Below, piece by piece: positions 29,137-37,836 of a stretch of 64,000 bases of DNA. Numbering within the stretch: the first letter of the stretch is position 1; every line of letters starts with the position of its first letter. Made by a program: the position numbers and the translations under genes. The stretch lies in assembly GCA_937981555.1 (NCBI GenBank), contig CALJOK010000059.1:1-64000 (forward strand), given 5' to 3'. The stretch is from an uncultured Saprospiraceae bacterium (lineage in GTDB: Bacteria; Bacteroidota; Bacteroidia; Chitinophagales; Saprospiraceae). A model generated the notes under the pieces. That model was given only the letters and a program-made list of their open reading frames with translations, had not been told where the DNA came from and made no database searches.

Positions 29137-31215
29137 ATGACAAAGCATCTCTTTTCCATTCCTTTCTTATTTCTATTTTTTACAACTTCTATTTTTGCTC
29201 AAATCAACCCTGATGATATCACCATCATTCGTGATCAATGGGGCGTTCCTCATATCTATGCCAAGACGGATGCGCAAGTGGCATATGGTCTAGCATGGGC
29301 ATCTGCAGAAGATGATTTTGAAACAATTCAGGAAACTTTATTACCTATCCGAGGAGGACTTGGAGCAGTCAAAGGAGTGGATGGAGCAGTCCTAGATTTT
29401 GCTGCTCATCTGATAGAAGTAAATGAAGTTGTTGATAAAAAATATGAAACTGATATCTCTCCAAAGTTTAAAAAAATTCTTGATGCTTATGCCCAAGGCA
29501 TGAATAATTTTGCTATAAAATATCCTAAACGAGTCCTCTCCAAAAAGATGTTTCCTATCAATGGTCAAGATGTGATCAAGGGGTACACTTTAGCATTGAC
29601 TTTACTTTCTGGATTGCCTGGTGATTTGCAAAAAGTAGTTTCTGGAAAAATGGAAGCCATCGAAAATCGAACTCCAATGGGGTCGAATGCCTTCGCCGTC
29701 AACAGCAACAAAACAAAAGATGGACAAACCTATTTAGCCATCAATCCACATCAACCTTTGGAAGGACCGTACTCTTGGTATGAGGCACATTTGGTGAGTG
29801 AAGAAGGGATGAATGTGTTGGGAGCAACTTTGCTTGGGGGAATGCATATTACTGTCGGAGCAAATGAAAATTTGGCTTGGACACATACGGTCAACCATGC
29901 AGATTTTTCTGACATCTATAAATTAGAAATGCATAAAAATGAAAAGAATAAATATTTTTATGATGGAAAATGGGAAACGCTAGAAGTAAGTAAAGTGAAA
30001 TTAAAAGTAAAAATTTTAGGATTGAAAATAGGTGTGAAGCGTAAGATGTATCGAAGTAAACATGGGCCAGTTTTGAAGAGTAAAAATGGAAATTTCTATG
30101 CCTTAAAATTTACAGCCAATCAAACTATCGGTGGTGCTGAGCAATGGTACATGATGAATAAAGCGAAAAATTTTAAAGAGTTTAAAACAGCGGTGAGTCG
30201 ACTTGGTGTTTGTACGACGAATATGATGTATGCAGATAATCAAGACAATATTTTCTATGCTAGTCTAGGACTTTTTCCGAAAAGGAATCCAAAATATGAT
30301 TGGAAAAAAGTATTACCAGGGCACACTTCTGAAGTAGTTTGGGGAAATGAGTTTTATCCCTTTGAAGATATCTTTCAAATAAAAAATCCTGCTTCTGGCT
30401 ATCTCGGTAATTCAAATAACACTCCTTTTCATTCCACGGCAGAGGAAGAGAATATTGATCCTTCAACAATCAATTCTACTTTTGGCTATATGACTGGTGA
30501 TAATAATCGGTCAATTAGATATTTTGATTTGATGAAAAAAGAAGGTAGAATTACTTACGAAGATTTTAAGCGAATCAAGTTTGATACCAAATGGCATACG
30601 CCTGCAGAGGTTCACTCGTTTCCAAATTTAGAGTTACTGCTTAATTTAGATCCTAATAAATATCCTGATTTAGCAAAAATAATTACGCATTTAAATAATT
30701 GGAATCGAGAAACGGATATTGAAAATATGGGGGCTACTATTTTTAACTTAAGCTATCATTTTATTCATAAGGATAGAAGTAAAAATGGATTGTTTCCAAA
30801 TGGACCATCGCTTACAGAACCTTATTTAGTTGAAAGGTTAAAGGAGGTGAAAAAGCATTTGAAAAAACATTTCAAATCAGAGGATGTTCCTTTGGGTGAA
30901 ATGCAGCGTCACATTCGTGGTGATAAATCTATTCCAATGTGGGGAGGCCCAAATGTGATTGCGGCAATGTATGGAAAGCCTTTTAAAAAAGGAAGGTTTA
31001 AAATTTTCGCAGGAGAATCATATGTGAGTTTGGTGCGATTTACGAAGGAAGGTGTAAAGATTGAATCAATCGTTCCATACGGAAGTTCTAATGATCCTAA
31101 TAGTCCACACTACGATGATCAAATGGAAAAATATAGCAAACAGGAAATGAAAAAAATGTCTTTGAAAAAAGAGGAGATTTTGAAAAATGCGACTCGGACT
31201 TATCATCCAAAGTAA
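29137..31215 (+). CDS. Penicillin acylase family protein (S45 Ntn-hydrolase), exported
   Basis: The start at 29137 gives signal peptide MTKHLFSIPFLFLFFTTSIFAQ. An upstream TTG at 29050 falls in the terminator hairpin and is rejected. The 692-residue precursor should be cleaved into alpha and beta chains: the beta chain would begin at Ser183 in MGSNAFAV, the N-terminal nucleophile. Family motifs around it include DGQTYLAINPHQPLEGPYSWYEA and GGMHITVGANENLAWTHTVN, and the alpha-chain start has RDQWGVPHIYA. Members hydrolyse amides, from beta-lactam side chains to acyl-homoserine lactones. Specificity cannot be read from sequence. Periplasmic location is inferred. Confidence 0.9.
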   Translation: MTKHLFSIPFLFLFFTTSIFAQINPDDITIIRDQWGVPHIYAKTDAQVAYGLAWASAEDDFETIQETLLPIRGGLGAVKGVDGAVLDFAAHLIEVNEVVDKKYETDISPKFKKILDAYAQGMNNFAIKYPKRVLSKKMFPINGQDVIKGYTLALTLLSGLPGDLQKVVSGKMEAIENRTPMGSNAFAVNSNKTKDGQTYLAINPHQPLEGPYSWYEAHLVSEEGMNVLGATLLGGMHITVGANENLAWTHTVNHADFSDIYKLEMHKNEKNKYFYDGKWETLEVSKVKLKVKILGLKIGVKRKMYRSKHGPVLKSKNGNFYALKFTANQTIGGAEQWYMMNKAKNFKEFKTAVSRLGVCTTNMMYADNQDNIFYASLGLFPKRNPKYDWKKVLPGHTSEVVWGNEFYPFEDIFQIKNPASGYLGNSNNTPFHSTAEEENIDPSTINSTFGYMTGDNNRSIRYFDLMKKEGRITYEDFKRIKFDTKWHTPAEVHSFPNLELLLNLDPNKYPDLAKIITHLNNWNRETDIENMGATIFNLSYHFIHKDRSKNGLFPNGPSLTEPYLVERLKEVKKHLKKHFKSEDVPLGEMQRHIRGDKSIPMWGGPNVIAAMYGKPFKKGRFKIFAGESYVSLVRFTKEGVKIESIVPYGSSNDPNSPHYDDQMEKYSKQEMKKMSLKKEEILKNATRTYHPK

Positions 31216-31311
31216 ATTAGAAGACGAATTGAAAATATGATGCTTCAAATTTCAGTTTTACTTTTACCTTTGTATTTTAAAACTTATTATTTTCTTGAAA
31301 AAATAAAATCA

Positions 31312-32325
31312 ATGTTTAAAAAAATCACATTTCTACTTTTATTATTTCCAATGATTCTTCAAGCTCAAATCGAGCCGGGGAAAATGGGAGAAGAATTAAT
31401 TACTGCGTTGCAGAATACTTACACGCCTTCGAGCACTTTAGGATATGGCCCTGCAAGAGATATTTTATATTCTGAAATTGACAATGTAGGGAATGACCTT
31501 TTTGGAATTTATTCTAATTTCAAAGTGACCCTTGACCCAACTGAAGACCCAAGTGTTTCAGCTTTCCAAGGTGGTGCAGGGATTAATGCAGAACATGTTT
31601 ACCCACAAGCATACGGAGCATCGAGTGAACCTCAGAAAAGTGATTTACATAATATTTTTCCTTCACAAGTAGATGTTAATTCAGCGAGAGGAAGTTGCGA
31701 ATTTGGAGAAATTGAAGATAGTGATACAGAGAAATGGTTTTTTGAAGGAACCCAATTGACTTCGATTCCATCAAGTAATATTGATGCTTATAGTGAGAAA
31801 GATGAAGAAGATTGTGTGTTCGAACCTCGTGAAGGGGTAAAGGGAGATATTGCCAGAGCGGTATTTTATTTTTACACGATTTATCAATCTGCGGCAAATG
31901 GAGCTAATCCAACTTTCTTCGATGATCAAAAAGAAATTTTGTATCAATGGCATTTGGATGATCCTGTGGATGTAACAGAAGAAACTCGTAACAATGGAAT
32001 TACGGATAAACAAGGAAATGCCAATCCATTTATTTTAGATGCGACTTTGGTGCAACGAGCATACTTTCCAACTAGCTCAACGAAAAATTTGGAAACTGAT
32101 AATTGGGTAAGTATTTCTTCTAACTTGATTGAAAATGATTTGACCATTTATTCTAATAAAGAATATGGAAATGTCTTGTTATATAGTAGTGTCGGGCATT
32201 TGGTGAAAAATACGGACTTGCAAAATGAAACTAACTTGAACTTAAATGGATTGACTAGCGGAATTTACATTTTGCAAATTCAATCTGGAAACTTAAATAA
32301 AGTTTTTAGAATTTTTAAATTGTAA
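31312..32325 (+). CDS. Secreted endonuclease I family nuclease with T9SS sorting domain
   Basis: A start at 31312 gives signal peptide MFKKITFLLLLFPMILQAQ (the upstream ATG at 31237 has no signal and is rejected). 337 aa. The nuclease signature is intact: INAEHVYPQAYG, SDLHNIFPSQVDVNSARGSCEFGEIE with the His-Asn cluster of EndA/Vvn-type non-specific DNases, and RARA-like GDIARAVFYFYTIY. The last 75 residues (from LIENDLTIYSNKEYGN to KVFRIFKL) are a T9SS type A sorting domain with a degenerate start, where SNKE replaces the usual PNP motif. The stop is immediately followed by a palindromic element. Confidence 0.9.
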   Translation: MFKKITFLLLLFPMILQAQIEPGKMGEELITALQNTYTPSSTLGYGPARDILYSEIDNVGNDLFGIYSNFKVTLDPTEDPSVSAFQGGAGINAEHVYPQAYGASSEPQKSDLHNIFPSQVDVNSARGSCEFGEIEDSDTEKWFFEGTQLTSIPSSNIDAYSEKDEEDCVFEPREGVKGDIARAVFYFYTIYQSAANGANPTFFDDQKEILYQWHLDDPVDVTEETRNNGITDKQGNANPFILDATLVQRAYFPTSSTKNLETDNWVSISSNLIENDLTIYSNKEYGNVLLYSSVGHLVKNTDLQNETNLNLNGLTSGIYILQIQSGNLNKVFRIFKL

Positions 32326-32430
32326 TACGTGGCTGTCTGCTTTAGCTGACCTAAAAAAAGTAAGCGAAGCGCTTTTTTAATTTTTTTTCTTGAATTTTTT
32401 TTTAGGTCAGCTAAAGCAGACCACCACGTA
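32326..32430. repeat. Palindromic intergenic element, copy 1
   Basis: 105 bases whose two ends are inverted copies of about 27 bases (left TACGTGGCTGTCTGCTTTAG..., right arm reading TACGTGGTGGTCTGCTTTAG... on the opposite strand), continuing into A and T tracts, with an inner AAGCG-AAG-CGCTT hairpin and T run. It starts right after the stop at 32325 and ends 6 bases before the next ATG at 32437. A related copy lies at 49352-49474. It may act as a terminator. Confidence 0.85.
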
Positions 32431-32436
32431 ACTAAG

Positions 32437-33603
32437 ATGACAATGAAAAAACCATATTGCCTCATGCCTTGGATTCATTTCCACATTGGGAACAATGGAA
32501 TCGCCAAAGCTTGCTGCGTCGCCAATATCCCTTTTGGCAATATTAATGAACAAAGTATGGAGGAGATTTGGAATGGTGAACCCATCCAAAAGCTTCGTGA
32601 AAAATTTGCCACAGGCGAAAAAGATAAACGTTGTGCTCAATGCTACAAACTCGAAGCAGCAGGCGGGAAAAGTATTCGCCAAGAAACGTTTGAAAAATTT
32701 CCTCACGTAAAACTCGAAGATAATTCTGCTCTACTTCCCATTTACTTTGATATTCGATTTTCCAATATTTGCAATTTTAGATGTAGAACTTGTTGGCATG
32801 GTGCAAGTTCGAAATGGTTTGCTGATGCTAAAAAATTAAGAACCAATATTGGCGAAAAAGCCATTATTCAAAATATTAACGACTTTAATTTGTTTTTGGA
32901 AAAATGCGGGAAAGCATTGTTACAAGCTGAAGAGATTTACTTTGCAGGAGGAGAACCTTTGGCGATGGAAGAACATTTTTTGTTGCTAGAATGGTTAGTT
33001 GAAAATAACGCAACTCAAATGCGTTTGCGATACAATACCAACTTTTCTATGCTGCAATTTAAAAATTATGATGCTTTAGAATTGTGGAAACATTTTTCGG
33101 AAGTCGAAATTTTAGCAAGTTTGGATGGGGCAGGAGAGTTGGGAGAATATATTCGAAAAGAAATGTCGTGGGAAACTGTTTTGGAAAATCGAGAAAAAAT
33201 TCGAACACTTCCTCATGTGAAATTTAAAATTGCTCCAACGATTTCAGTTTTTAATATTCAACATTTACCTGATTTTTATCGACAATGCTTGGAGTTAGAA
33301 ATGATTGCACCCACAGATATTTATTTTAATATTTTAGAAAGACCCTCGCATTATAATATTAAGATTTTGCCATCTACGATAAAACAACAGATTAAAAATC
33401 AGTACGTGGAATTTTTTGATTGGATGGAAAAAAGCGAGATTTCGAATTCTGTAAAAGTAATGTTTCAAGAATGTTTGGATTATATGTTTGCAGAAGATTT
33501 ATCAAAATATTGGGATAAATTTCAAACGGAAACTTCGTTGCTGGATGAGTTACGCGGAGAGCATTTTAACATTTTTGAATATCCAATAACGAAGGAGGAA
33601 TAA
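32437..33603 (+). CDS. Radical SAM protein with N-terminal twitch/SPASM-like cysteines
   Basis: 388 aa, with a start at 32437 or the in-frame ATG at 32443. Before the radical SAM core, Cys8, Cys26, Cys27, Cys66 and Cys69 (CLMPW, ACCVAN, RCAQC) resemble the SPASM/twitch half-domain that binds an auxiliary iron-sulfur cluster. The core motif is CNFRCRTC, Cys112, Cys116 and Cys119, a CxxxCxxC that binds the SAM 4Fe-4S cluster. AGGEPL near residue 175 is the GGE motif. In this architecture the twitch region precedes the core. The substrate is unknown. The gene has no obvious peptide partner or cluster, so function is not assigned. Confidence 0.85.
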   Translation: MTMKKPYCLMPWIHFHIGNNGIAKACCVANIPFGNINEQSMEEIWNGEPIQKLREKFATGEKDKRCAQCYKLEAAGGKSIRQETFEKFPHVKLEDNSALLPIYFDIRFSNICNFRCRTCWHGASSKWFADAKKLRTNIGEKAIIQNINDFNLFLEKCGKALLQAEEIYFAGGEPLAMEEHFLLLEWLVENNATQMRLRYNTNFSMLQFKNYDALELWKHFSEVEILASLDGAGELGEYIRKEMSWETVLENREKIRTLPHVKFKIAPTISVFNIQHLPDFYRQCLELEMIAPTDIYFNILERPSHYNIKILPSTIKQQIKNQYVEFFDWMEKSEISNSVKVMFQECLDYMFAEDLSKYWDKFQTETSLLDELRGEHFNIFEYPITKEE

Positions 33604-33658
33604 CCAATATCCAAGAGTACTACAGATACTTCTGTTTCCTAACGTTGGATATTGGTTA
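33601..33658. terminator. Hairpin terminator that includes the radical SAM stop codon
   Basis: A 14-bp perfect stem, 33601-33614 with 33645-33658, whose left arm begins with the TAA stop of the radical SAM gene. The 30-base loop has a small CAGA-TACT-TCTG hairpin. It also lies 10 bases from the stop of the convergent gene at 33668, so both could use it. No long T run. Confidence 0.6.
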
Positions 33659-33667
33659 TTCAAAAAA

Positions 33668-34432
33668 CTACAACTTCTCAAAAATACCATCCTCCATCTT
33701 CTCCAAAACTTTAATATCAGTCAATTGATAAGTTCCTCGTCCACCACTCAATTTAATTTTTCCAAAAGTTTTATATCCATCCCATGGCGTCGAAAATCGA
33801 GGTTCGGTGTCCGAAGCTTTTGGATAAAATGTCCATTGAGAAACTAACTTCGATTCCCGATCAACGAAGACGTGGTATTTATTTTCAGGTGTTTTTCCGA
33901 CACCTTTAAAACTCAATTCAAGTAGATCAGACATTTTACCAGCTTCCGTTTTTTTCTCACCCAAGTGCTTTAAAGTCACACCTGAATCTTTTAATTTAAA
34001 AGGCATCACCAACCAATAAGAATCGTTGATCCAAATATCTTTTCCTTTTTGTAAATACTTGATGAGAGAATCAGGATGTGATAATTTTGCTCCGTTCCTT
34101 TTTACTTTTCCCTTCATCGTATGAATATTCATCACGACTGTAAAATCATCTTTCTGAGATTCAATTCTCATATTACCTTGATGTTTGTCCCAAAGCAAGG
34201 TCCGACTACCAAAGAAATTCCAAAACAAATATCTGGTCTCATCGTAAGCTTTTCTACCACCCATTGCTTCCATGACTTGGTCGGCAATTTTGATTGCAGC
34301 CGCATCAGAATTGACTAAGTCAAAGCCAGCAGCAGGCGGATTTATTTCAGTTGAAGAAATTTTACTGGGAGAGCATGAAATGATTAAAGTCAAAAGGCAA
34401 ATCAGTAAAAATGTTAAGTGAATATTTTTCAT
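33668..34432 (-). CDS. Lipoprotein of unknown function, 254 aa
   Basis: The start at 34432 ([20 protein letters not shown]) gives a lipoprotein signal with the acylated Cys at residue 20. The upstream in-frame ATG at 34564 lies in the region of the divergent rocD start and is rejected. The mature protein has [20 protein letters not shown] near the start and a beta-rich sequence ([20 protein letters not shown], then [12 protein letters not shown]). This gives the impression of a LolA-like half-barrel, but I cannot confirm a family. Divergent from rocD. Confidence 0.7.
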   Translation of the reverse strand: MKNIHLTFLLICLLTLIISCSPSKISSTEINPPAAGFDLVNSDAAAIKIADQVMEAMGGRKAYDETRYLFWNFFGSRTLLWDKHQGNMRIESQKDDFTVVMNIHTMKGKVKRNGAKLSHPDSLIKYLQKGKDIWINDSYWLVMPFKLKDSGVTLKHLGEKKTEAGKMSDLLELSFKGVGKTPENKYHVFVDRESKLVSQWTFYPKASDTEPRFSTPWDGYKTFGKIKLSGGRGTYQLTDIKVLEKMEDGIFEKL

Positions 34433-34558
34433 AATATTTTTTTTGCAAAGATGATGATAAATATTGTTTTGCCAAATTCTATGAAAATGCCTAGCTTGCA
34501 TTTCTATTTGAAAAAAATATTGGAACCTAACCTTTTTAACCATAAAAATAAGATCACG

Positions 34559-35836
34559 ATGCAAGAAACAATGATGTCATCTCAAGACTTAATGAAATTA
34601 GAAGATAAATATGGCGCACATAATTATCACCCACTTCCAGTTGTGTTAGCTAAGGGAGAAGGAGTTTATGTTTGGGATGTGGAAGGAAAAAAATATTATG
34701 ATTTTCTATCTGCATATTCTGCTGTAAATCAGGGGCATTGTCACCCAAGAATTATCAATGCACTTAACGAGCAAGCAGTTAAATTGACGCTTACCTCACG
34801 TGCATTTTATAATGATATGCTTGGGCCGTATGAAAAATATGTAACAGAATATTTTAATTATGACAAAGTGCTTCCGATGAACACAGGTGTTGAAGCGGTG
34901 GAAACAGCTTTGAAAATTTGTAGAAAATGGTCATATGAAGTAAAAGGTATCCCAACGAATCAAGCAAAAATCATTTTTGTATCTGGAAATTTCCATGGTC
35001 GAACGATGGCGATTATTTCGGGTTCGGTTGATCCGCAAAGTACAACTGGTTTTGGGCCATTTTTACCTGGAATCGAAGTTATACCTTATAATGATTTAGC
35101 TGCATTGAAAGAAGCTTTGGAAGATCCAAATGTTGCTGGATTTTTGGTAGAACCGATTCAAGGGGAAGCAGGTGTTTTTGTTCCTGATGAAGGGTATTTG
35201 AAATCTGCAGCTGAAATGTGTACAGCGAAAAATGTGCTTTTTATTGCGGATGAAGTTCAAACTGGAATTGCTCGTACAGGAAGACTCTTAGCAACTTGTG
35301 GAAATTGTGATTGTAATAATGGGTGTGAAAATCGACCTGAAATAAAACCTGATATTTTGATTTTAGGAAAGGCGATGTCTGGTGGTGTTTTTCCAGTAAG
35401 TGCAGTTTTTGCAAATGATGATATTATGATGGCGATTAAGCCAGGAGAGCATGGTTCTACTTTTGGTGGAAATCCATTGGCATGTGCTGTGGCGATGGAA
35501 GCATTGGAAGTAATCAAGGATGAGGAGTTGGCAAAAAATGCAGAAGCGATGGGAATTATTTTCCGATCTCGAATGAATGAAATGATTGAAAAAACTAATT
35601 TAGCTACTTTAGTTCGAGGGAAAGGATTGTTGAATGCGATTCTAATTAACGACACAGAAGAAAGTACTACAGCTTGGGATATTTGTATAAAATTACGTGA
35701 TAATGGTTTGTTGGCAAAACCAACTCATGGTAATATTATTCGTTTTGCACCGCCCTTAGTAATGAATGCTGAACAAATTAATGAGTGTTGTGATATTATT
35801 GAAAAAACGATCATAGAATTTGAAAAGCATATGTAA
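34559..35836 (+). CDS. rocD: Ornithine--oxo-acid aminotransferase
   Basis: The start at 34559 ([20 protein letters not shown]) gives 425 aa, the usual family length. An upstream in-frame ATG at 34418 is rejected as it lies before the opposite gene. Motifs include [20 protein letters not shown], the substrate-gating [25 protein letters not shown], the cofactor-binding [13 protein letters not shown], and the PLP lysine in [16 protein letters not shown]. The enzyme is a PLP aminotransferase of arginine/ornithine catabolism and proline synthesis. Between the aminotransferase motifs there is a short Cys-rich insertion ([10 protein letters not shown]). The gene ends with a terminator at 35879. Confidence 0.95.
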   Translation: MQETMMSSQDLMKLEDKYGAHNYHPLPVVLAKGEGVYVWDVEGKKYYDFLSAYSAVNQGHCHPRIINALNEQAVKLTLTSRAFYNDMLGPYEKYVTEYFNYDKVLPMNTGVEAVETALKICRKWSYEVKGIPTNQAKIIFVSGNFHGRTMAIISGSVDPQSTTGFGPFLPGIEVIPYNDLAALKEALEDPNVAGFLVEPIQGEAGVFVPDEGYLKSAAEMCTAKNVLFIADEVQTGIARTGRLLATCGNCDCNNGCENRPEIKPDILILGKAMSGGVFPVSAVFANDDIMMAIKPGEHGSTFGGNPLACAVAMEALEVIKDEELAKNAEAMGIIFRSRMNEMIEKTNLATLVRGKGLLNAILINDTEESTTAWDICIKLRDNGLLAKPTHGNIIRFAPPLVMNAEQINECCDIIEKTIIEFEKHM

Positions 35837-35878
35837 TTAATTGATTTTCAAATGATTATGTTTTTATAAGAAATATAG

Positions 35879-35913
35879 AAAGCCTTCTAAATCTAAATGA
35901 TTTGGAAGGCTTT
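35879..35913 (+). terminator. Terminator after rocD
   Basis: A 15-bp stem with one G-T pair (35879-35893 with 35899-35913), 5-base loop and a short T run, 42 bases after the rocD stop. Confidence 0.8.
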
Positions 35914-35993
35914 TGATTTTGTGTAGAAAAAAAATTGATTGGTATTCTTTTTGCATTTTAGGAATTGAAAATTCATTTAAACTTAATAATACC

Positions 35994-36614
35994 ATGAAAA
36001 AAATTTTAACTATTGCTTTTGCCGGAATCCTTTTATTAATGACTTCTTGTCAAAAAGAAACGATTAAACCAGCATCAGAAATTACTATTCCAACTACTAC
36101 TGAAGAAACTAATAATCCAACTACCAATAATATTCCTTCCGTTTATCCTAATACGACTAAAAATATTACGACGACTAATCCGCCAAGCAATATGGATTTA
36201 TTGCAATTCTTAAAAGGAGAAAGTGATTGTACTATTTTTTATCAAGCATTATTTCGAACGGGGATTAATTTAGATCTTTCGGGAGATGGGCCGTTCACTA
36301 TTTTTATTCCGAATGATGTCGCTTTTCAAGATTTCTTGGCGAATAATAATTGGACATCCTTAGATGATATTTCCCAAAATGTTTTGACGATGATCGTCAA
36401 ATTTCATATTGCAAATGTGGAAGTAAAAATTTCCGAATTAGAGGTGGGTACAACTGTTCCTCTTTTCCTTTCAGGAAAAGAAATGTATATCAATATGGAT
36501 GATTTAGCTAATCCGTTTCTAGTCTTAGGTTTGACCAAAGCAGATTTTCTTGCAAGAGACTTAGTTCAATCTAATGGGATTGTTCACAAAATAAATGGAG
36601 TTCTATCATTATAA
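35994..36614 (+). CDS. Fasciclin-domain lipoprotein
   Basis: The start at 35994 gives MKKILTIAFAGILLLMTSC, a lipoprotein signal with acylated Cys19 (an upstream ATG at 35913 lacks a signal). 206 aa. After a Thr/Asn/Pro-rich linker of about 50 residues there is one FAS1/fasciclin domain (about 75-205): GPFTIFIPNDVAFQDFL, then VLTMIVKFHI, and the C-terminal NGIVHKINGVLSL. Fasciclin domains mediate adhesion and are common in surface lipoproteins. The last motif (H..NGVL) is intact. Confidence 0.88.
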   Translation: MKKILTIAFAGILLLMTSCQKETIKPASEITIPTTTEETNNPTTNNIPSVYPNTTKNITTTNPPSNMDLLQFLKGESDCTIFYQALFRTGINLDLSGDGPFTIFIPNDVAFQDFLANNNWTSLDDISQNVLTMIVKFHIANVEVKISELEVGTTVPLFLSGKEMYINMDDLANPFLVLGLTKADFLARDLVQSNGIVHKINGVLSL

Positions 36615-36636
36615 AATATTACTAAATTTTTAATAG

Positions 36637-36671
36637 AAAAGAGCGACTTCAAAAATTGAGGTCGCTCTTTT
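36637..36671 (+). terminator. Terminator after the fasciclin gene
   Basis: A stem of 16 pairs with one G-T (36637-36652 with 36656-36671), 3-base loop and T run. It lies between convergent genes, about 50 bases from the stop at 36722. Confidence 0.8.
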
Positions 36672-36721
36672 TTATTGGAGAAAATTGTTTTACCAACAAA
36701 TGATAACAAGTTGTTTAAAAG

Positions 36722-37729
36722 CTAGTTAGTCGGAAGCTTAGTAATTACACCTTGAGGATTAACCAGGTAGAATTCCTTTTTGATCTCAGTTTTAATTTTA
36801 ACCTGAACTTGAGGTTCTGGTGGTGGAACGGGATCAGTTAATTGAATAATTACTTGCATTTCATAAATTACTTGAAGGGAAGGCTCCAAAATTTCAGGGT
36901 TGAGAATAAACTTTTCTTGCAAAAAATATATGGGTTCGTAATACATGGTAGGCGATTTTTTAACCTTTGTAACAACAGATTTTCGCTTTACATTTAATTG
37001 AGGACTCGAATAAGCAGTATAGGAATTATATCGATCTTTTGGATAGGCTACATTAAATCCTTCGTTGAATTGTTTTCTTTTTTTGGAAAAATCCAACCCT
37101 AAAATAAACTCATGATTTTCTACCATTTTTGTATAAATGAGGTTGGCTTGTTTTCGCAAGGCATCATGAACGGCCTCTATATCTTTAGAAATATAATCGA
37201 CTTTAATCAAATCATATATTTCGTTTGCTCCACAAATTGCCATAATTTTATTCATTAAATTTCCATCAGAAAAAGCAACATGAATATTCTTTTTCAATTC
37301 AAAACCTTTGGGTACTTCATTATAAGTTCGCTTGTTGAAAAGTTTTTTCTCTGTCTCAAATTCATAGATAGGAACAAAAGAAATCATATCGACAAAAAAT
37401 TCTACAGAGTTTCCAAGTTTTTTAATTTCTTGCTCCACACTTTTAATTCGAGCATCCATTAATTCATTTACCTCATCAATATTTTTTCCCAATTGAGTTA
37501 ATCCGAAATAGGCAACTTTACGTACATTATTCTCATTATAAATACCTCTTACTTTAATCGTCACCACGTTGCCATTATTATATTGCATGTGTGGTTCAAA
37601 GTTTTTGGCAGGAATAGCTTGTTGAACTTGTTGGTTAGAATAAACCGAATTTGCATTTCCTAATTCTTGGGAATGTATTGTTATAAAATAACTACAAAGA
37701 AGAAATGTGATTAATATTATTTTTTTCAT
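36722..37729 (-). CDS. SIMPL/DUF541-like secreted protein
   Basis: The start at 37729 gives signal peptide MKKIILITFLLCSYFITIHSQ (an upstream ATG at 37807 falls in a hairpin and is rejected). 335 aa. The region VVTIKVRGIYNENNVRKVAY, then ELMDARIKSVEQEIKKLG, then FVDMISFVPIYE follows the SIMPL (DUF541) pattern. C-terminal NPEILEPSLQVIYEMQVII matches the end of that fold. SIMPL proteins are periplasmic, with roles in stress resistance. It lies 107 bases downstream of the VWA gene on the same strand, with palindromes in between that may separate transcripts. Confidence 0.65.
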   Translation of the reverse strand: MKKIILITFLLCSYFITIHSQELGNANSVYSNQQVQQAIPAKNFEPHMQYNNGNVVTIKVRGIYNENNVRKVAYFGLTQLGKNIDEVNELMDARIKSVEQEIKKLGNSVEFFVDMISFVPIYEFETEKKLFNKRTYNEVPKGFELKKNIHVAFSDGNLMNKIMAICGANEIYDLIKVDYISKDIEAVHDALRKQANLIYTKMVENHEFILGLDFSKKRKQFNEGFNVAYPKDRYNSYTAYSSPQLNVKRKSVVTKVKKSPTMYYEPIYFLQEKFILNPEILEPSLQVIYEMQVIIQLTDPVPPPEPQVQVKIKTEIKKEFYLVNPQGVITKLPTN

Positions 37730-37746
37730 GTGATTATATTTTTGGT

Positions 37747-37811
37747 ATTTCCTTTCATTAGGAAATGATTTTGTGTTAGACTTGTTACCCGTAAAAAAGA
37801 GTAACAAGTCT
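37747..37811. repeat. Two inverted repeats between the VWA and SIMPL-like genes
   Basis: ATTTCCT/AGGAAAT (37747-37766) and an 11-bp perfect stem AGACTTGTTAC/GTAACAAGTCT (37778-37811). The larger one could terminate the minus-strand VWA transcript but lacks a T run on that side, so an operator is the alternative. Confidence 0.5.
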
Positions 37812-37836
37812 ATTGTAAATGACTAATCTAAAAACA

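Noticed and set aside
31237-31311. Earlier start of the endonuclease gene
   Set aside because: The downstream ATG at 31312 yields a proper signal peptide; the extension is hydrophobic but disordered in layout.
34418-34558. Upstream start of rocD
   Set aside because: Gives a 47-residue extension that overlaps the divergent lipoprotein's start region; family length fits the 34559 start.
35257-35655. Minus-strand ORF opposite rocD
   Set aside because: Lies fully within the conserved aminotransferase frame, whose motifs are intact.
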